From contig SUTU01000001.1 of the NCBI GenBank assembly GCA_015152525.1, positions 62,001-126,000 on the forward strand: a stretch of 64,000 nt of DNA. Reading direction: 5' to 3'. Below are positions 55,754 through 64,000 of this stretch, piece after piece. The position numbers and the translations under genes are program-made. Source of the DNA: Cyanobacteria bacterium SIG28 (GTDB taxonomy: Bacteria > Cyanobacteriota > Vampirovibrionia > Gastranaerophilales > Gastranaerophilaceae). Numbering within the stretch: position 1 is the stretch's first letter; every line of letters starts with the position of its first letter. The notes below the pieces were generated by a model that did no database searches, was not told the origin of the DNA, and saw only the letters and a list, made by a program, of their open reading frames with translations.

Positions 55754-57963
55754 CTATTTGTTTTCTTAGATTTTGGTTTTTTGTTGTTTTTTTTCGTAAA
55801 TGATTGAGATGTTTTGGTATAAGAAGTTTGAATTCTTTTAACACTAAACACATCCGGCAATGACTGTATTGCATTCATAACTTTTCTCAAGGTGTCTATG
55901 TTATCCAATTCAATACCCAGTTCTATAATACCGACTTTTCCTTTAGATTTAACATTTGCAGAAATAATATTTGTATGATTGTCAGAAACCACACTGATTA
56001 CATCTTTAAGTAATCCCATTTTCTCAGCAGTTTCAATTCTGATAGTTGTATTGTAAGTCTTATTGATATTATCACCGGACCATCTTATGTCCATAAGTCT
56101 TTCAGGAGGTACATCATTTAAGGTTTTGCAATCCAGTCTGTGAATACTAACTCCCTTAGAACGAGTTACTACACCTACAATAGGCTCTCCCGGAATCGGC
56201 GAACAACATCTTGCAAAAGAATATAAGAGTCCTTCCAAGCCGACAATATCTTTTTCGGATTTTTTTCGTGGACGAGCTTGGAAATTAGTTTCAGGCTCTT
56301 TATTTTGTTTCTGAGGTTTCTTAATCCTATTAATAATCTTATTAACAGTTGTTTCACCATAACCCAAAGCTGCAAACAAATCTTCTGCACAAGTATAGTT
56401 CATCTGTTTTGCAACTTTTTCAAACTCGCCATTTTTCAAACATTCATCAAAAACAGTCTTGGTCAATTCATGTTCGAGATTTGCCATACCAATTGCGATA
56501 TGATCTTCACGTTTATTCTTTTTGTACCATTGCTTAATTTTTGAAGAAGCTTGCTTGGTTACAACAAAATTTAACCAGTCCAATCTTGGCGCCATAACTT
56601 TAGAAGTCATAATTTCAACAATATCGCCGTTTTTAAGCTTTGTATCAAGTTGCGCAATTCTTCCGTTTATAAGCGCACCGACTGTTTTATGACCTACATC
56701 AGAGTGAATTCTGTATGCAAAATCCACCGGTGTCGCATTTTGCGGTAAATCTATAACGTCTCCGCCGGGCGTAAAAGCAAAAACCTGATCAGAGAATATA
56801 TCCAGTTTAACCGAATTTACATAATCTTCAGCATTTTGGGTATCAGAATTGTATTCAACAAGCTTTCTCATCCAAGAGAATTTTACATCATTAGCTGAGT
56901 CAGCCTTTTTAGAACCTTTTTCTTTATAACGCCAATGGGCTGCAATACCATATTCAGCAACATCATGCATTTCCCAAGTTCTTATCTGAACTTCCAACGG
57001 TTTTTGTCTCGGACCAATTACAGAAGTGTGTAATGACTGATACATATTACCTTTAGGCATTGCAATATAATCTTTAAATCTACCGGGAATAGGTTTAAAC
57101 TGAGAGTGAATAAGCCCTAATACTTCATAACATTCTTTTTCTGTATCAACTATCACACGAACGGCTGTTATATCATACAAATCATGAAAAGCTACATTTA
57201 ATCTTTCCATTTTTTTGTAAATACTGTAGTAATGTTTTGCACGACCTGTTATTTTTGCATTTACACCGTTTGCTTTTACATCTTTAGAAATCTTTTCAAT
57301 CAGGAGTTTTACTGCTGTATCACGCTCTGCTTTTTTTTGAGATACAAGTTGCGCAATTTCATAATATTTATCCGGATGTAAATATTTTAGAGATAAATCT
57401 TCCAATTCTGCCTTAATTTTACCAACACCCAAACGATTGGCAAGCGGTGCAAAAATATCCAGAGTTTCTCGAGCAATCTTTTGTTGTTTTTGAGCAGACA
57501 TATAATTAAGTGTACGCATATTATGCAATCTGTCAGCTAATTTTAAGAATATAATACGAACATCACTGGCCATTGCTATAAACATTCGACGAAAATTCTC
57601 TGCTTGACGCTCTTCTTTTGACTTAAACTGAAGTTTTCCAAGCTTTGTAACTCCTTGAACTAAGTTCAAAACATCTTCACCAAAAAGCTCTTTTATTTCT
57701 TCAGGCTTTGTTTCCGTATCTTCTAAAATATCATGCAAAAAACCAGCCATAAGCGTATGTTTATCAGCTCTTAAACTAATAAGAATTTTTACAACTTCCA
57801 TCGGATGAATTATATAAGGCTCTTCAGATATACGATACTGACCGTCATGAAGCTTTTTAGAAAACTCAAAAGCTTTCTCCAACTCTTGGATATCGTTTTC
57901 CTGATAATGCTCATTTTGTAAAAGCTCTCTTATTTCGTTGAAAGTGATTTCGTACTTTTCCAT
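55750..57963 (-). CDS. rel: Bifunctional (p)ppGpp synthetase/hydrolase Rel
   Basis: A 737-residue stringent-response enzyme. The HD hydrolase domain has YIIHPMEV and FLHDILEDTE (His77-Asp78). The synthetase domain has ITGRAKHYYSIYKKM, DLYDITAVRVIV, RFKDYIAMPKGNMYQSLHTSV and EVQIRTWEMHDVAEYGIAAH. A TGS domain (VFAFTPGGDVIDLPQNAT) and a C-terminal ACT domain with the CCSPIPGEPIVG motif follow. Both activities look intact. The tail is Lys/Asn-rich. There is no clear ribosome site before the ATG. Confidence 0.96.
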   Translation of the reverse strand: MEKYEITFNEIRELLQNEHYQENDIQELEKAFEFSKKLHDGQYRISEEPYIIHPMEVVKILISLRADKHTLMAGFLHDILEDTETKPEEIKELFGEDVLNLVQGVTKLGKLQFKSKEERQAENFRRMFIAMASDVRIIFLKLADRLHNMRTLNYMSAQKQQKIARETLDIFAPLANRLGVGKIKAELEDLSLKYLHPDKYYEIAQLVSQKKAERDTAVKLLIEKISKDVKANGVNAKITGRAKHYYSIYKKMERLNVAFHDLYDITAVRVIVDTEKECYEVLGLIHSQFKPIPGRFKDYIAMPKGNMYQSLHTSVIGPRQKPLEVQIRTWEMHDVAEYGIAAHWRYKEKGSKKADSANDVKFSWMRKLVEYNSDTQNAEDYVNSVKLDIFSDQVFAFTPGGDVIDLPQNATPVDFAYRIHSDVGHKTVGALINGRIAQLDTKLKNGDIVEIMTSKVMAPRLDWLNFVVTKQASSKIKQWYKKNKREDHIAIGMANLEHELTKTVFDECLKNGEFEKVAKQMNYTCAEDLFAALGYGETTVNKIINRIKKPQKQNKEPETNFQARPRKKSEKDIVGLEGLLYSFARCCSPIPGEPIVGVVTRSKGVSIHRLDCKTLNDVPPERLMDIRWSGDNINKTYNTTIRIETAEKMGLLKDVISVVSDNHTNIISANVKSKGKVGIIELGIELDNIDTLRKVMNAIQSLPDVFSVKRIQTSYTKTSQSFTKKNNKKPKSKKTNS

Positions 57964-58047
57964 AATACTGTTATCATAGTGTTTTTTTCAAAAAATTTCA
58001 AGAGGGGTAACATATTATAAGTATTATTTCAATAATGTAACATCTAT

Positions 58048-58076
58048 TTGACATAATAAAACTTAATTGAGAAAAT
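58048..58076 (+). promoter_or_regulatory. Promoter of the gcvT operon
   Basis: TTGACA at 58048-58053 is a perfect -35; the best -10 at 17 bases is GAAAAT. I found no glycine riboswitch in the 143-base spacer. Confidence 0.5.
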
Positions 58077-58106
58077 AAAATAAGGAGAGTTATTGGGGGA
58101 AAACAA

Positions 58107-59201
58107 ATGGTTAAACAAACAATTCTACACGATGAACACGTTAAACTAGGCGCTAAAATGGTAGACTTTGCAGGTTGGCACATGCCGGTTCAGTACACAT
58201 CTATCATCGAAGAACATAAAACAGTACGTGAATCTGTTGGATTGTTCGACGTATCCCACATGGGTGAAGTTATCGTCAAAGGTCCTGATGCTCTTAAATT
58301 CTTAAACAAATTAGTTCCTCAAGATATATCAAAGCTTACTGACACTAAAGCTGTATACTGTCAATTAACCAACAATAACGGCGGTATAAAAGATGACTGG
58401 ATTGTTTATAAGCTTAAAAATGAAGAATATTTAGTTATTGCAAATGCTTCCATGGTTGAACAGGATGTAAACTGGATTGCAATGAACAAAGGCGAGCTTA
58501 ATGTTGATATTATAAATGAATCTCATAACTATTCAATGATAGCAATTCAAGGTCCTAAAGCCTGCGATTTAATAAAAGATATTGGTGTTACTGAATTACC
58601 ACCGTTTTTCTCAATAAAAGAAACCGAGCTTTTAGGTAATATCGTATGGGTATCAAGAACCGGTTATACAGGCGAAGACGGTGTTGAAGTTATTCTAAAA
58701 AATAAAGATGCGGTTGAATTATGGAATACTCTCTTAGAAAAAGGTGTAACGTATGGTGTAAAACCTATTGGGCTTGGTGCTCGTGATACACTTAGATTGG
58801 AATCAGCAATGCCTTTATACGGAAATGACTTAGATGAAAATACTTCACCTATAGAAGCTGGTTTGGGCTGGTCTGTTCCTAAAGACAAAACTGAAAATTA
58901 TAATGGAAAAGAAACTATAACTAAGCATCGTCAAGAAGGTTACGCAAAAAAGCTTGTCGGGTTTAAAATGCTTGATAGAGGTATTGCAAGACATGAATAC
59001 GAAGTTTACTTTAACAATGAAAAAATCGGTGTTGTAACAAGTGGTGGTGTTTCACCAACCAGAGGCGACAATATAGGTTTGGCTTATGTTAAAAATCTTG
59101 ACAATTTAACTGTAGGCTCTACAATTCAAATTATGATAAGAGATAAATTTTATAATGCAGAAATTGTAAAAAAACCTTTTATCGAAAAAAGAAATAAATA
59201 A
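58107..59201 (+). CDS. gcvT: Aminomethyltransferase (glycine cleavage T-protein)
   Basis: Transfers the methylene group from lipoyl-GcvH to tetrahydrofolate, releasing ammonia. The N-terminus HVKLGAKMVDFAGWHMPVQY and VGLFDVSHMGE are typical. GYTGEDGVEV, GARDTLRLESAMPLYG and the C-terminal SGGVSPTRGDNIGLAYV follow. The 364-residue length is standard. GGGGGA precedes the ATG. It is the first gene of gcvT-gcvH-gcvPA-nupC. Confidence 0.96.
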   Translation: MVKQTILHDEHVKLGAKMVDFAGWHMPVQYTSIIEEHKTVRESVGLFDVSHMGEVIVKGPDALKFLNKLVPQDISKLTDTKAVYCQLTNNNGGIKDDWIVYKLKNEEYLVIANASMVEQDVNWIAMNKGELNVDIINESHNYSMIAIQGPKACDLIKDIGVTELPPFFSIKETELLGNIVWVSRTGYTGEDGVEVILKNKDAVELWNTLLEKGVTYGVKPIGLGARDTLRLESAMPLYGNDLDENTSPIEAGLGWSVPKDKTENYNGKETITKHRQEGYAKKLVGFKMLDRGIARHEYEVYFNNEKIGVVTSGGVSPTRGDNIGLAYVKNLDNLTVGSTIQIMIRDKFYNAEIVKKPFIEKRNK

Positions 59202-59228
59202 TTTTTTTAATAAAGGAGAACTGAAAAT

Positions 59229-59606
59229 ATGAAAGAGAACATGTTGTGTACGAAAACTCATGAATATGCCCTAGAACTTGAAAACAACAAGTTTGAAATA
59301 GGGATTACAGATTATGCAATCGAACAATTAGGCGATATTGTATTCATTGAATTGCCTGAAGTTGATACAGAATTTGCAAAAAATGAAGTTTTTTCAACTA
59401 TTGAATCTGTAAAAGCTGCTTCTGAAATATATATGCCTATTTCCGGTAAAGTTATAGAAATTAACGAAGCAATTGTTGACAGTCCTGAATTATTAAATGA
59501 CGAAGCATATGCTGACAAATGGCTTGTTAAAATTGAAACAGAAGCAAATCAAGTAGAACTTGCTGATTTAATGGATTATAGTGATTACATAGAAGAAGTG
59601 AAGTAA
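59229..59606 (+). CDS. gcvH: Glycine cleavage H-protein
   Basis: The lipoyl carrier that shuttles the aminomethyl intermediate between P-, T- and L-proteins. The lipoylated lysine is Lys62 in STIESVKAASEIY; TDYAIEQLGDIVFIELPE and the C-terminal LVKIE fit. The 125-residue length is normal. AAAGGAG precedes the ATG. Its stop overlaps the start of gcvPA by one base. Confidence 0.97.
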   Translation: MKENMLCTKTHEYALELENNKFEIGITDYAIEQLGDIVFIELPEVDTEFAKNEVFSTIESVKAASEIYMPISGKVIEINEAIVDSPELLNDEAYADKWLVKIETEANQVELADLMDYSDYIEEVK

Positions 59607-60844
59607 TGAAAAATTTTATAGCACATACTGAAGAAACAAGAAAAAATATGCTTAATGAGTTATCTTGCTCATCATTAGAGGATTTGTTCAAGCAAGTACC
59701 TATTAAATTTGAAAATTTTAATATGGAAAATCCATTAAGCGAATTAGAAACTCAAAAGCAAGTTAAAAATTTAGCTCGCAAAAACGGTACAGAGTACACA
59801 TCATTCCTAGGTGGTGGTGTTTATAACAAATTCATACCGGCATGTGTAAATTATATTGCTCAAAGGTTTGAATTTCTAACTGCATACACACCGTACCAGC
59901 CGGAAATCTCTCAAGGAACATTACAAGTTATATATGAATACCAAACAATAATATCCAGATTGACCGGCATGGATATTGCTAACGCATCCATGTATGACGG
60001 TGCTTCAGCCTGTGCAGAAGCTATTCTTATGGCTCATAGGATTGCTCGTGGCAAAAAAAATACGGCTCTTGTTTCAAACAAAATCAATCCTGAATACAAG
60101 GAAGTTATAAAAACGTATTGTTGGGCACAAAATATTGAACTTGAATGGTTTGATGAATTACCAAACGAGCACGAAAATTATTGCTGTGTTTTAATTCAAA
60201 ATCCTGATTATTACGGTGAAATTGCTAATGTGGAAAAAATTAATACAACATTAGTTGTTGTAGCAAACCTAAGTGCATTGTCAATAATAAAACCGCCACA
60301 AGAAGCAGATATTGTAGTAGGTGATATTCAACCGTTAGGTATTGCAATGTCCTACGGCGGACCTCATGCCGGATTTATGGCTTGTAAAGAGAGCTATATG
60401 CGTCAATTGCCAGGACGATTAGTCGGCAAAACACTTGATGCTGACGGAAATACGGCATATACATTGACAATACAGACTAGAGAACAACACATAAAAAGAG
60501 AGAAAGCTACAAGCAATATTTGTTCTAACCAATCATTAATCGCACTTTCTGCAACTTTGTATATGAGTTTGTTGGGTGAAGAAGGGTTTAGACAAACAGG
60601 TATAATATCTGCTCAAAATGCTCACAAATTGGCATATAAATTAGTAGAAAAAGGTTATAAACTTCTTAATACAAACTTCTTTAATGAATTTGTTATTGAA
60701 GTTAATGATGCAGATAATTTCTTAGCTAAATTAAAAGAACAAAATATTTTGGGCGGGATTAAATTAGATAATTCAAAAATTTTAGTTTCTGCAACAGAAA
60801 TGAATACAGAAGAAGAGATTGAAGCATACATAAATGCTATATAA
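59606..60844 (+). CDS. gcvPA: Glycine dehydrogenase (decarboxylating) subunit 1
   Basis: The non-PLP half of the split P-protein; with GcvPB (28615-30060) it forms the decarboxylase. The sequence has FLGGGVYNKFIPACVNYIAQ, TAYTPYQPEISQGTLQ, DGASACAEAILMA and SYGGPHAGFMACKE, characteristic of the N-terminal half. At 412 residues it is slightly shorter than many homologues. It is translationally coupled to gcvH by overlapping stop/start, while gcvPB sits in another operon with a sigma factor. Confidence 0.95.
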   Translation: MKNFIAHTEETRKNMLNELSCSSLEDLFKQVPIKFENFNMENPLSELETQKQVKNLARKNGTEYTSFLGGGVYNKFIPACVNYIAQRFEFLTAYTPYQPEISQGTLQVIYEYQTIISRLTGMDIANASMYDGASACAEAILMAHRIARGKKNTALVSNKINPEYKEVIKTYCWAQNIELEWFDELPNEHENYCCVLIQNPDYYGEIANVEKINTTLVVVANLSALSIIKPPQEADIVVGDIQPLGIAMSYGGPHAGFMACKESYMRQLPGRLVGKTLDADGNTAYTLTIQTREQHIKREKATSNICSNQSLIALSATLYMSLLGEEGFRQTGIISAQNAHKLAYKLVEKGYKLLNTNFFNEFVIEVNDADNFLAKLKEQNILGGIKLDNSKILVSATEMNTEEEIEAYINAI

Positions 60845-60855
60845 AAGGAGAGTTA

Positions 60856-62124
60856 ATGGATAGATTTGTAGGATTAATCGGGATAGTAACAATTTTTCTA
60901 ATTTGTTTTGCGATGTCCAACAACAGAAAAGCTATAAATTACAAAACTGTTGGAATGGGATTTTTATTACAAATCTCTTTGGCTATTTTTATTTTTAAAG
61001 TGCCAATTGGTCAAAAAATCTTCTTACTCATCGGTGAATTTATCAGAAAAATCCTTGATTTTGCATATGAAGGCGGAACCTTTGTATTTGGCTCATTAAT
61101 GAATAATGCAAGATTAACGGAACTTTTCGGAAATAATGCGAGTATTTTTGCTTTACAGCTAATTTGCTCAAGCATATTTATGATGGTTCTCGTTAACATT
61201 CTTTATTACTACGGAATAATGCAAAGAGTTGTAGCAGTATTAGGTAAAGCTATGAACAAATTTATGCACGTTTCCGGTGCAGAAGCTTTATCAAATGTTG
61301 CAAGTGCTTTTGTAGGACAGATAGTAGCTCAAATTATGATTAAACCTTATTTAGAAAAATTAACTCGCTCTGAACTACTTGCGTCAATGGCTGGCTCAAT
61401 GGCTTGTATTTCCGGTGCAATAATGCCAATATATATTTCAATGGGGATCCCTGCTCATTACCTACTTGCCTCATCAGTTATGGCTGCGCCCGGTGCTTTA
61501 ATATTAGCTAAAATTATATATCCGGAAACCGGTGAACCTGAAACAAGAGATAATATCAGAATTTCCAAAAGAAGAACTTTTGCCAATGTGTTCGACGGCA
61601 TATCAAACGGCGCTTCTGAAGGTATGAAAGTTGCTATTAATGTTGTTGCCATGATATTAGCATTAGTTGCATTAGTTGCTTTTATAGACTGGGTATTGGG
61701 TATTTCCGGCGGATTTTTATACAAATATATCCCTGGATTCTCGCACTTTACATTTTTACCGGATTTATCTTTGAAACTTATATTAGGTAAAATATTTGCA
61801 ATATTTGCAGTTATTATTGGTGTACCATTGCAAGACGCTTCAACAGTCGGTGCTTTAATGGGTACAAAATTAGTACTTAACGAAATGGTTGCTTATGTAC
61901 AATTATCTCAAATAACTGATTTAATAACACCTAAAAGCTTCATGATTGCAAGTTTTGCACTTTGCTCTTTCGGGAATTTCGGCTCAATAGCAATTCAAAT
62001 AGGCGGTATCGGTGAACTTGCTCCAAATCAAAGAAAAAATTTAGCTAGACTTGGTGTGAGGGCCTTGATTTGCGGAACTTTAAGTTGCTATTTATCAGCC
62101 GCAATTGTTGGTGTGTTGTTGTAA
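60856..62124 (+). CDS. nupC: Concentrative nucleoside transporter (NupC/CNT family)
   Basis: A 422-residue membrane protein with about ten hydrophobic segments. VFGSLMNN, then the CNT core with ALSNVASAFVGQIVAQIMIKPY, SGSMACISGAIM and GAMIGTKLVLNE-type (here GALMGTKLVLNEMVAY) and SFALCSFGNFGSIAIQIGGI match nucleoside:cation symporters. The last two are typical of the substrate site. It probably imports nucleosides. AAAAGGAG precedes the ATG, 11 bases after gcvPA. The end overlaps a small minus-strand gene by 30 bases. Confidence 0.93.
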   Translation: MDRFVGLIGIVTIFLICFAMSNNRKAINYKTVGMGFLLQISLAIFIFKVPIGQKIFLLIGEFIRKILDFAYEGGTFVFGSLMNNARLTELFGNNASIFALQLICSSIFMMVLVNILYYYGIMQRVVAVLGKAMNKFMHVSGAEALSNVASAFVGQIVAQIMIKPYLEKLTRSELLASMAGSMACISGAIMPIYISMGIPAHYLLASSVMAAPGALILAKIIYPETGEPETRDNIRISKRRTFANVFDGISNGASEGMKVAINVVAMILALVALVAFIDWVLGISGGFLYKYIPGFSHFTFLPDLSLKLILGKIFAIFAVIIGVPLQDASTVGALMGTKLVLNEMVAYVQLSQITDLITPKSFMIASFALCSFGNFGSIAIQIGGIGELAPNQRKNLARLGVRALICGTLSCYLSAAIVGVLL

Positions 62125-62391
62125 AACGCCAACATTATTTTCCATAGTCAAAACATCCTCTTTAATTTGCAAAACTTTGTCTTGCGCTATTGTTAACATA
62201 TTAATGTAATTATTGCGTTCTTCACTTAACTCTATAAGCTGTTTTTTTGTCAAATTGCATTCAATTGATGTAATATCTTTTTTTAAACAAAATTCTTTAG
62301 TTAAATTAATGATGCTTTCAAGCATTACTAATTTATCAAAAGTCCTTTCAAAATCAGACATAATAGTACAATTATTATGCTTTTTACGCAT
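62095..62391 (-). CDS. Small coiled-coil-rich protein, unknown
   Basis: About 98 residues, no signal peptide or membrane helix. It is almost wholly helical with heptad-like Leu/Ile spacing (LVMLESIINLTKEFCL, LTKKQLIELSEERNNYINML, QVLQIKEDVLTMENN). GGAGGT five bases before the chosen ATG supports it; an ATG 12 bases earlier lies within that site. Its last 30 bases overlap the nupC end on the other strand. No family is recognised. It may be the last gene of the winged-helix/DUF262-like run. Confidence 0.55.
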   Translation of the reverse strand: MRKKHNNCTIMSDFERTFDKLVMLESIINLTKEFCLKKDITSIECNLTKKQLIELSEERNNYINMLTIAQDKVLQIKEDVLTMENNVGVLQQHTNNCG

Positions 62392-62482
62392 AACTACCTC
62401 CATACTTTTTCTTAATTCCCACTATATTATATAGTATAGCAGGAGTATGGAAATTTTTATTAATATATTTTCCAATTAACAA

Positions 62483-63577
62483 TTATTTACATGACATAAA
62501 TGCATTCAAATACGTTATTAATTCGTTAAAATTAACTGAATTAGGGGTTTTCATCCGATTTTTAAGATATTCGTCAATTGTAGATAATATTTCTAAAAAA
62601 GTAACTTCACTTATATTTTTCTCAATATAATCACCATATACATTCAAAAGATAGGCAAATGTATCTTCGCCATTATGCATTTTAATTTGTATCATTGCAT
62701 TTTTTATTGCAGGATTTTCAAAGTTTATGTTAATTATGTCAAAATACATCTTTGCACTTTTAAGTAAATCTTGCATTATATTTTCTGCTGACGAAAATTC
62801 CAACAAAGTTTCGCAATAATTAACAAAATATTCATACAAACGAGTCAAATCAAATTCTTTAAAGCTAAACTTGGTTATAAAGAAATCTTTAAAAAACAAT
62901 TCTATATCATTTTGAGAATTTTTAAAGACTTTTTTAAATTTCATCCAGTTATCCAGTTGATTGTATTGTTTTAGATAATCTTCTATCAAAGATATTTGAT
63001 TTAATTTTCTGATAGATTTATTTAATGTCAAATATAATTCTCTTGGGTTTACATTATCGGTTTCAACAAGCGTTACGGAAATTTTTTGCAACATTTTAAA
63101 AATAACCGATGCAGACAGATTTTCTTCCTTTATCTTTAACCAAAAACCGTGCAACAGCTTAAACATGCTTGTAGCCTTTTCTTTACCGGAAAGACGTTCG
63201 CCAAAAATTATTTTATCATATACTTTTTGACTTTCAGGATCCAAACGCAATTTTGCCTTATCGCCACTTAAAAGATATTTAGAACGAATTGTTTGAATAG
63301 CATATTCATTTTTGGCAGTAGTTTTTTTATAACATTCACAAATTGCGTGCAACAATAGAGATAACGATAAAAGGCGTCTTAAACCGTCAATAATAAGGTA
63401 TCTGTTAGAAGTTAGTTCTGAAACATATAAAATACCCAAATCAATTTTTCTTGTAAACTGTTCGTCTTCAGATAACAAATCCAAGAAGTCAACAAGTTCA
63501 CCCTCAACATTTGCAACTTCTAATGAATGTATATTTTCAACAGTATTTAAAAATTCAAGTAAATTTATAACTTCCAT
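62483..63577 (-). CDS. Degenerate DUF262/ParB-like protein
   Basis: A 364-residue protein. YLIIDGLRRLLSLSLLLHAI (about 60-79) is a form of the IDGQQRLTTL motif of DUF262 (GmrSD N-domain) proteins, with both glutamines changed (LR). LYLTLNKSIRKLNQISLIEDYL matches the later FxxLNxxGxxLxxxDLIxNYL segment. The nuclease/NTPase residues may be lost, so activity is uncertain. The C-terminal half is helical and unassigned. It starts 2 bases after the winged-helix gene, so they form an operon. Such proteins are often linked to phage or restriction defence, but no partner shows this here. Confidence 0.6.
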   Translation of the reverse strand: MEVINLLEFLNTVENIHSLEVANVEGELVDFLDLLSEDEQFTRKIDLGILYVSELTSNRYLIIDGLRRLLSLSLLLHAICECYKKTTAKNEYAIQTIRSKYLLSGDKAKLRLDPESQKVYDKIIFGERLSGKEKATSMFKLLHGFWLKIKEENLSASVIFKMLQKISVTLVETDNVNPRELYLTLNKSIRKLNQISLIEDYLKQYNQLDNWMKFKKVFKNSQNDIELFFKDFFITKFSFKEFDLTRLYEYFVNYCETLLEFSSAENIMQDLLKSAKMYFDIININFENPAIKNAMIQIKMHNGEDTFAYLLNVYGDYIEKNISEVTFLEILSTIDEYLKNRMKTPNSVNFNELITYLNAFMSCK

Positions 63578-63579
63578 TA

Positions 63580-63966
63580 CTACTCTGATAAAATAAATCC
63601 GCCTGACGGAACATTCTTTAATTTATCACCTTCAATTTTTGCTCTCAAATTTTTTATATATTTATAAACATAATCTCTTGGTAATTCTAACAATTCTGCT
63701 AAATCTTTAGCAAAAACAGTTTTATTTATATTATTCAAGAAGTATTCAAAAACCAACTGTTCTCTATCTGTCAAAGATTTTTTCAAAACAATATTTATTT
63801 CGTTCTGAGAAGAAAGCTCTTGAGCTTTGTTTATTAAAGAGTCTTCTTTTACTGCTTCTACTAATTTATCAGATTTTTTATCTGTTTTAAGAGCTTTGTT
63901 TACAATACTTTTAATAGACTCTTCCTTCTTAGGAGATTTTTTAGCAATAGAACTATCTTCAACCAT
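63580..63966 (-). CDS. Winged helix-turn-helix protein
   Basis: A 128-residue protein with a Lys/Ser/Glu-rich disordered start (about 1-55), then a winged helix domain (about 62-126): LTDREQLVFEYFLNNINKTV, FAKDLAELLELPRDYVYKYIKNLR and a wing ending PSGGFILS. It resembles OmpR/DtxR-like DNA-binding domains without a receiver. It is probably a transcription regulator of the two genes downstream. AAAAAGGA precedes the ATG. The DUF262-like gene follows after two bases. Confidence 0.65.
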   Translation of the reverse strand: MVEDSSIAKKSPKKEESIKSIVNKALKTDKKSDKLVEAVKEDSLINKAQELSSQNEINIVLKKSLTDREQLVFEYFLNNINKTVFAKDLAELLELPRDYVYKYIKNLRAKIEGDKLKNVPSGGFILSE

Positions 63967-64000
63967 TTCCTTTTTAGATATAGAAAAAGGAGTATGTGAA

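Noticed and set aside
57964..58106. Glycine riboswitch before gcvT
   Set aside because: The spacer is short, AT-rich and lacks the conserved GGAGAG/GCACC-type aptamer pieces; only a promoter and ribosome site are visible.
1..64000. CRISPR arrays, insertion sequences, phage genes, tRNA or rRNA genes
   Set aside because: No regularly spaced identical repeats of suitable length, no transposase or integrase, and no cloverleaf or rRNA motifs were found by reading all intergenic stretches.

Overview
The window is AT-rich bacterial DNA with tightly packed genes on both strands. It most resembles a gut or aquatic non-photosynthetic relative of cyanobacteria (Melainabacteria/Vampirovibrionia, order Gastranaerophilales). 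This placement is an inference. It rests on a lipopolysaccharide-type envelope (waaA and kdsC for Kdo), no photosynthesis genes, a cyanobacterial-style short SpeD, a DUF3536-type GH57 glycosidase, and many clade-specific-looking proteins that share a short N-terminal motif around a phenylalanine (SFK, NFK, SFG, NFY). I see no rRNA, tRNA, insertion sequence, prophage or CRISPR array; the window is mostly core chromosome.

Layout. 1-7.9 kb (minus): a probable operon ffh - pth - TPR protein - U32 peptidase/rRNA hydroxylase type - era - GH13 glucanase, the last cut by the window edge. 7.9-13.0 kb (minus): a clade-specific coiled-coil protein, then rph - MFS sugar-type transporter - B12-binding radical SAM enzyme. 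13.1-19.4 kb: waaA, a small unknown protein, a cysteine-cluster protein, a secreted Cys-rich protein, a DUF475/TerC membrane protein, a CCA/poly(A)-type nucleotidyltransferase and a glycosyltransferase. 19.5-25.5 kb: rpmB, a GNAT-like protein, then a minus-strand signalling operon (GAF-HD-GYP, TPR lipid/secreted protein, two LuxR-type response regulators, pentapeptide protein). 25.6-28.2 kb: a GT2 enzyme, a promoter plus structured RNA, and an isolated piece of the spc ribosomal operon (rpsH, rplF, rplR) with unusually long spacers. 28.3-41.5 kb: gcvPB with a sigma-70-type factor, GH57, ung, speD, panD, glutaredoxin, pgi, patatin, a GT-C-like membrane protein and leuC. 42.2-47.8 kb: two paralogous clade-specific membrane proteins and a GH13 amylase in one operon. 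47.9-58 kb: a 59-residue protein, SpoIID, mnmG, comEC, kdsC, a protein with a Rel-like nucleotidyltransferase pattern, and rel itself. 58.1-62.1 kb: gcvT-gcvH-gcvPA-nupC. 62.1-64 kb: a small coiled protein, a degenerate DUF262-like protein and a winged-helix protein.

Functionally the window mixes translation and protein export (ffh, era, pth, r-proteins, mnmG), envelope building (waaA, kdsC, SpoIID, glycosyltransferases), glycan breakdown (two GH13, one GH57, MFS, pgi), glycine cleavage split over two loci 30 kb apart, cofactors/polyamines (panD, speD), and regulation by (p)ppGpp, HD-GYP and response regulators. The most interesting unexplained signals are: the two-part N-terminal motif shared by otherwise unrelated proteins; a 66-bp upstream block shared by two clade-specific genes; a structured RNA whose promoter start matches its closing stem just upstream of rpsH; a Rel-like paralogue convergent with rel; and a 12-bp-period TTTACCCC repeat found both between genes and in-frame inside one gene.
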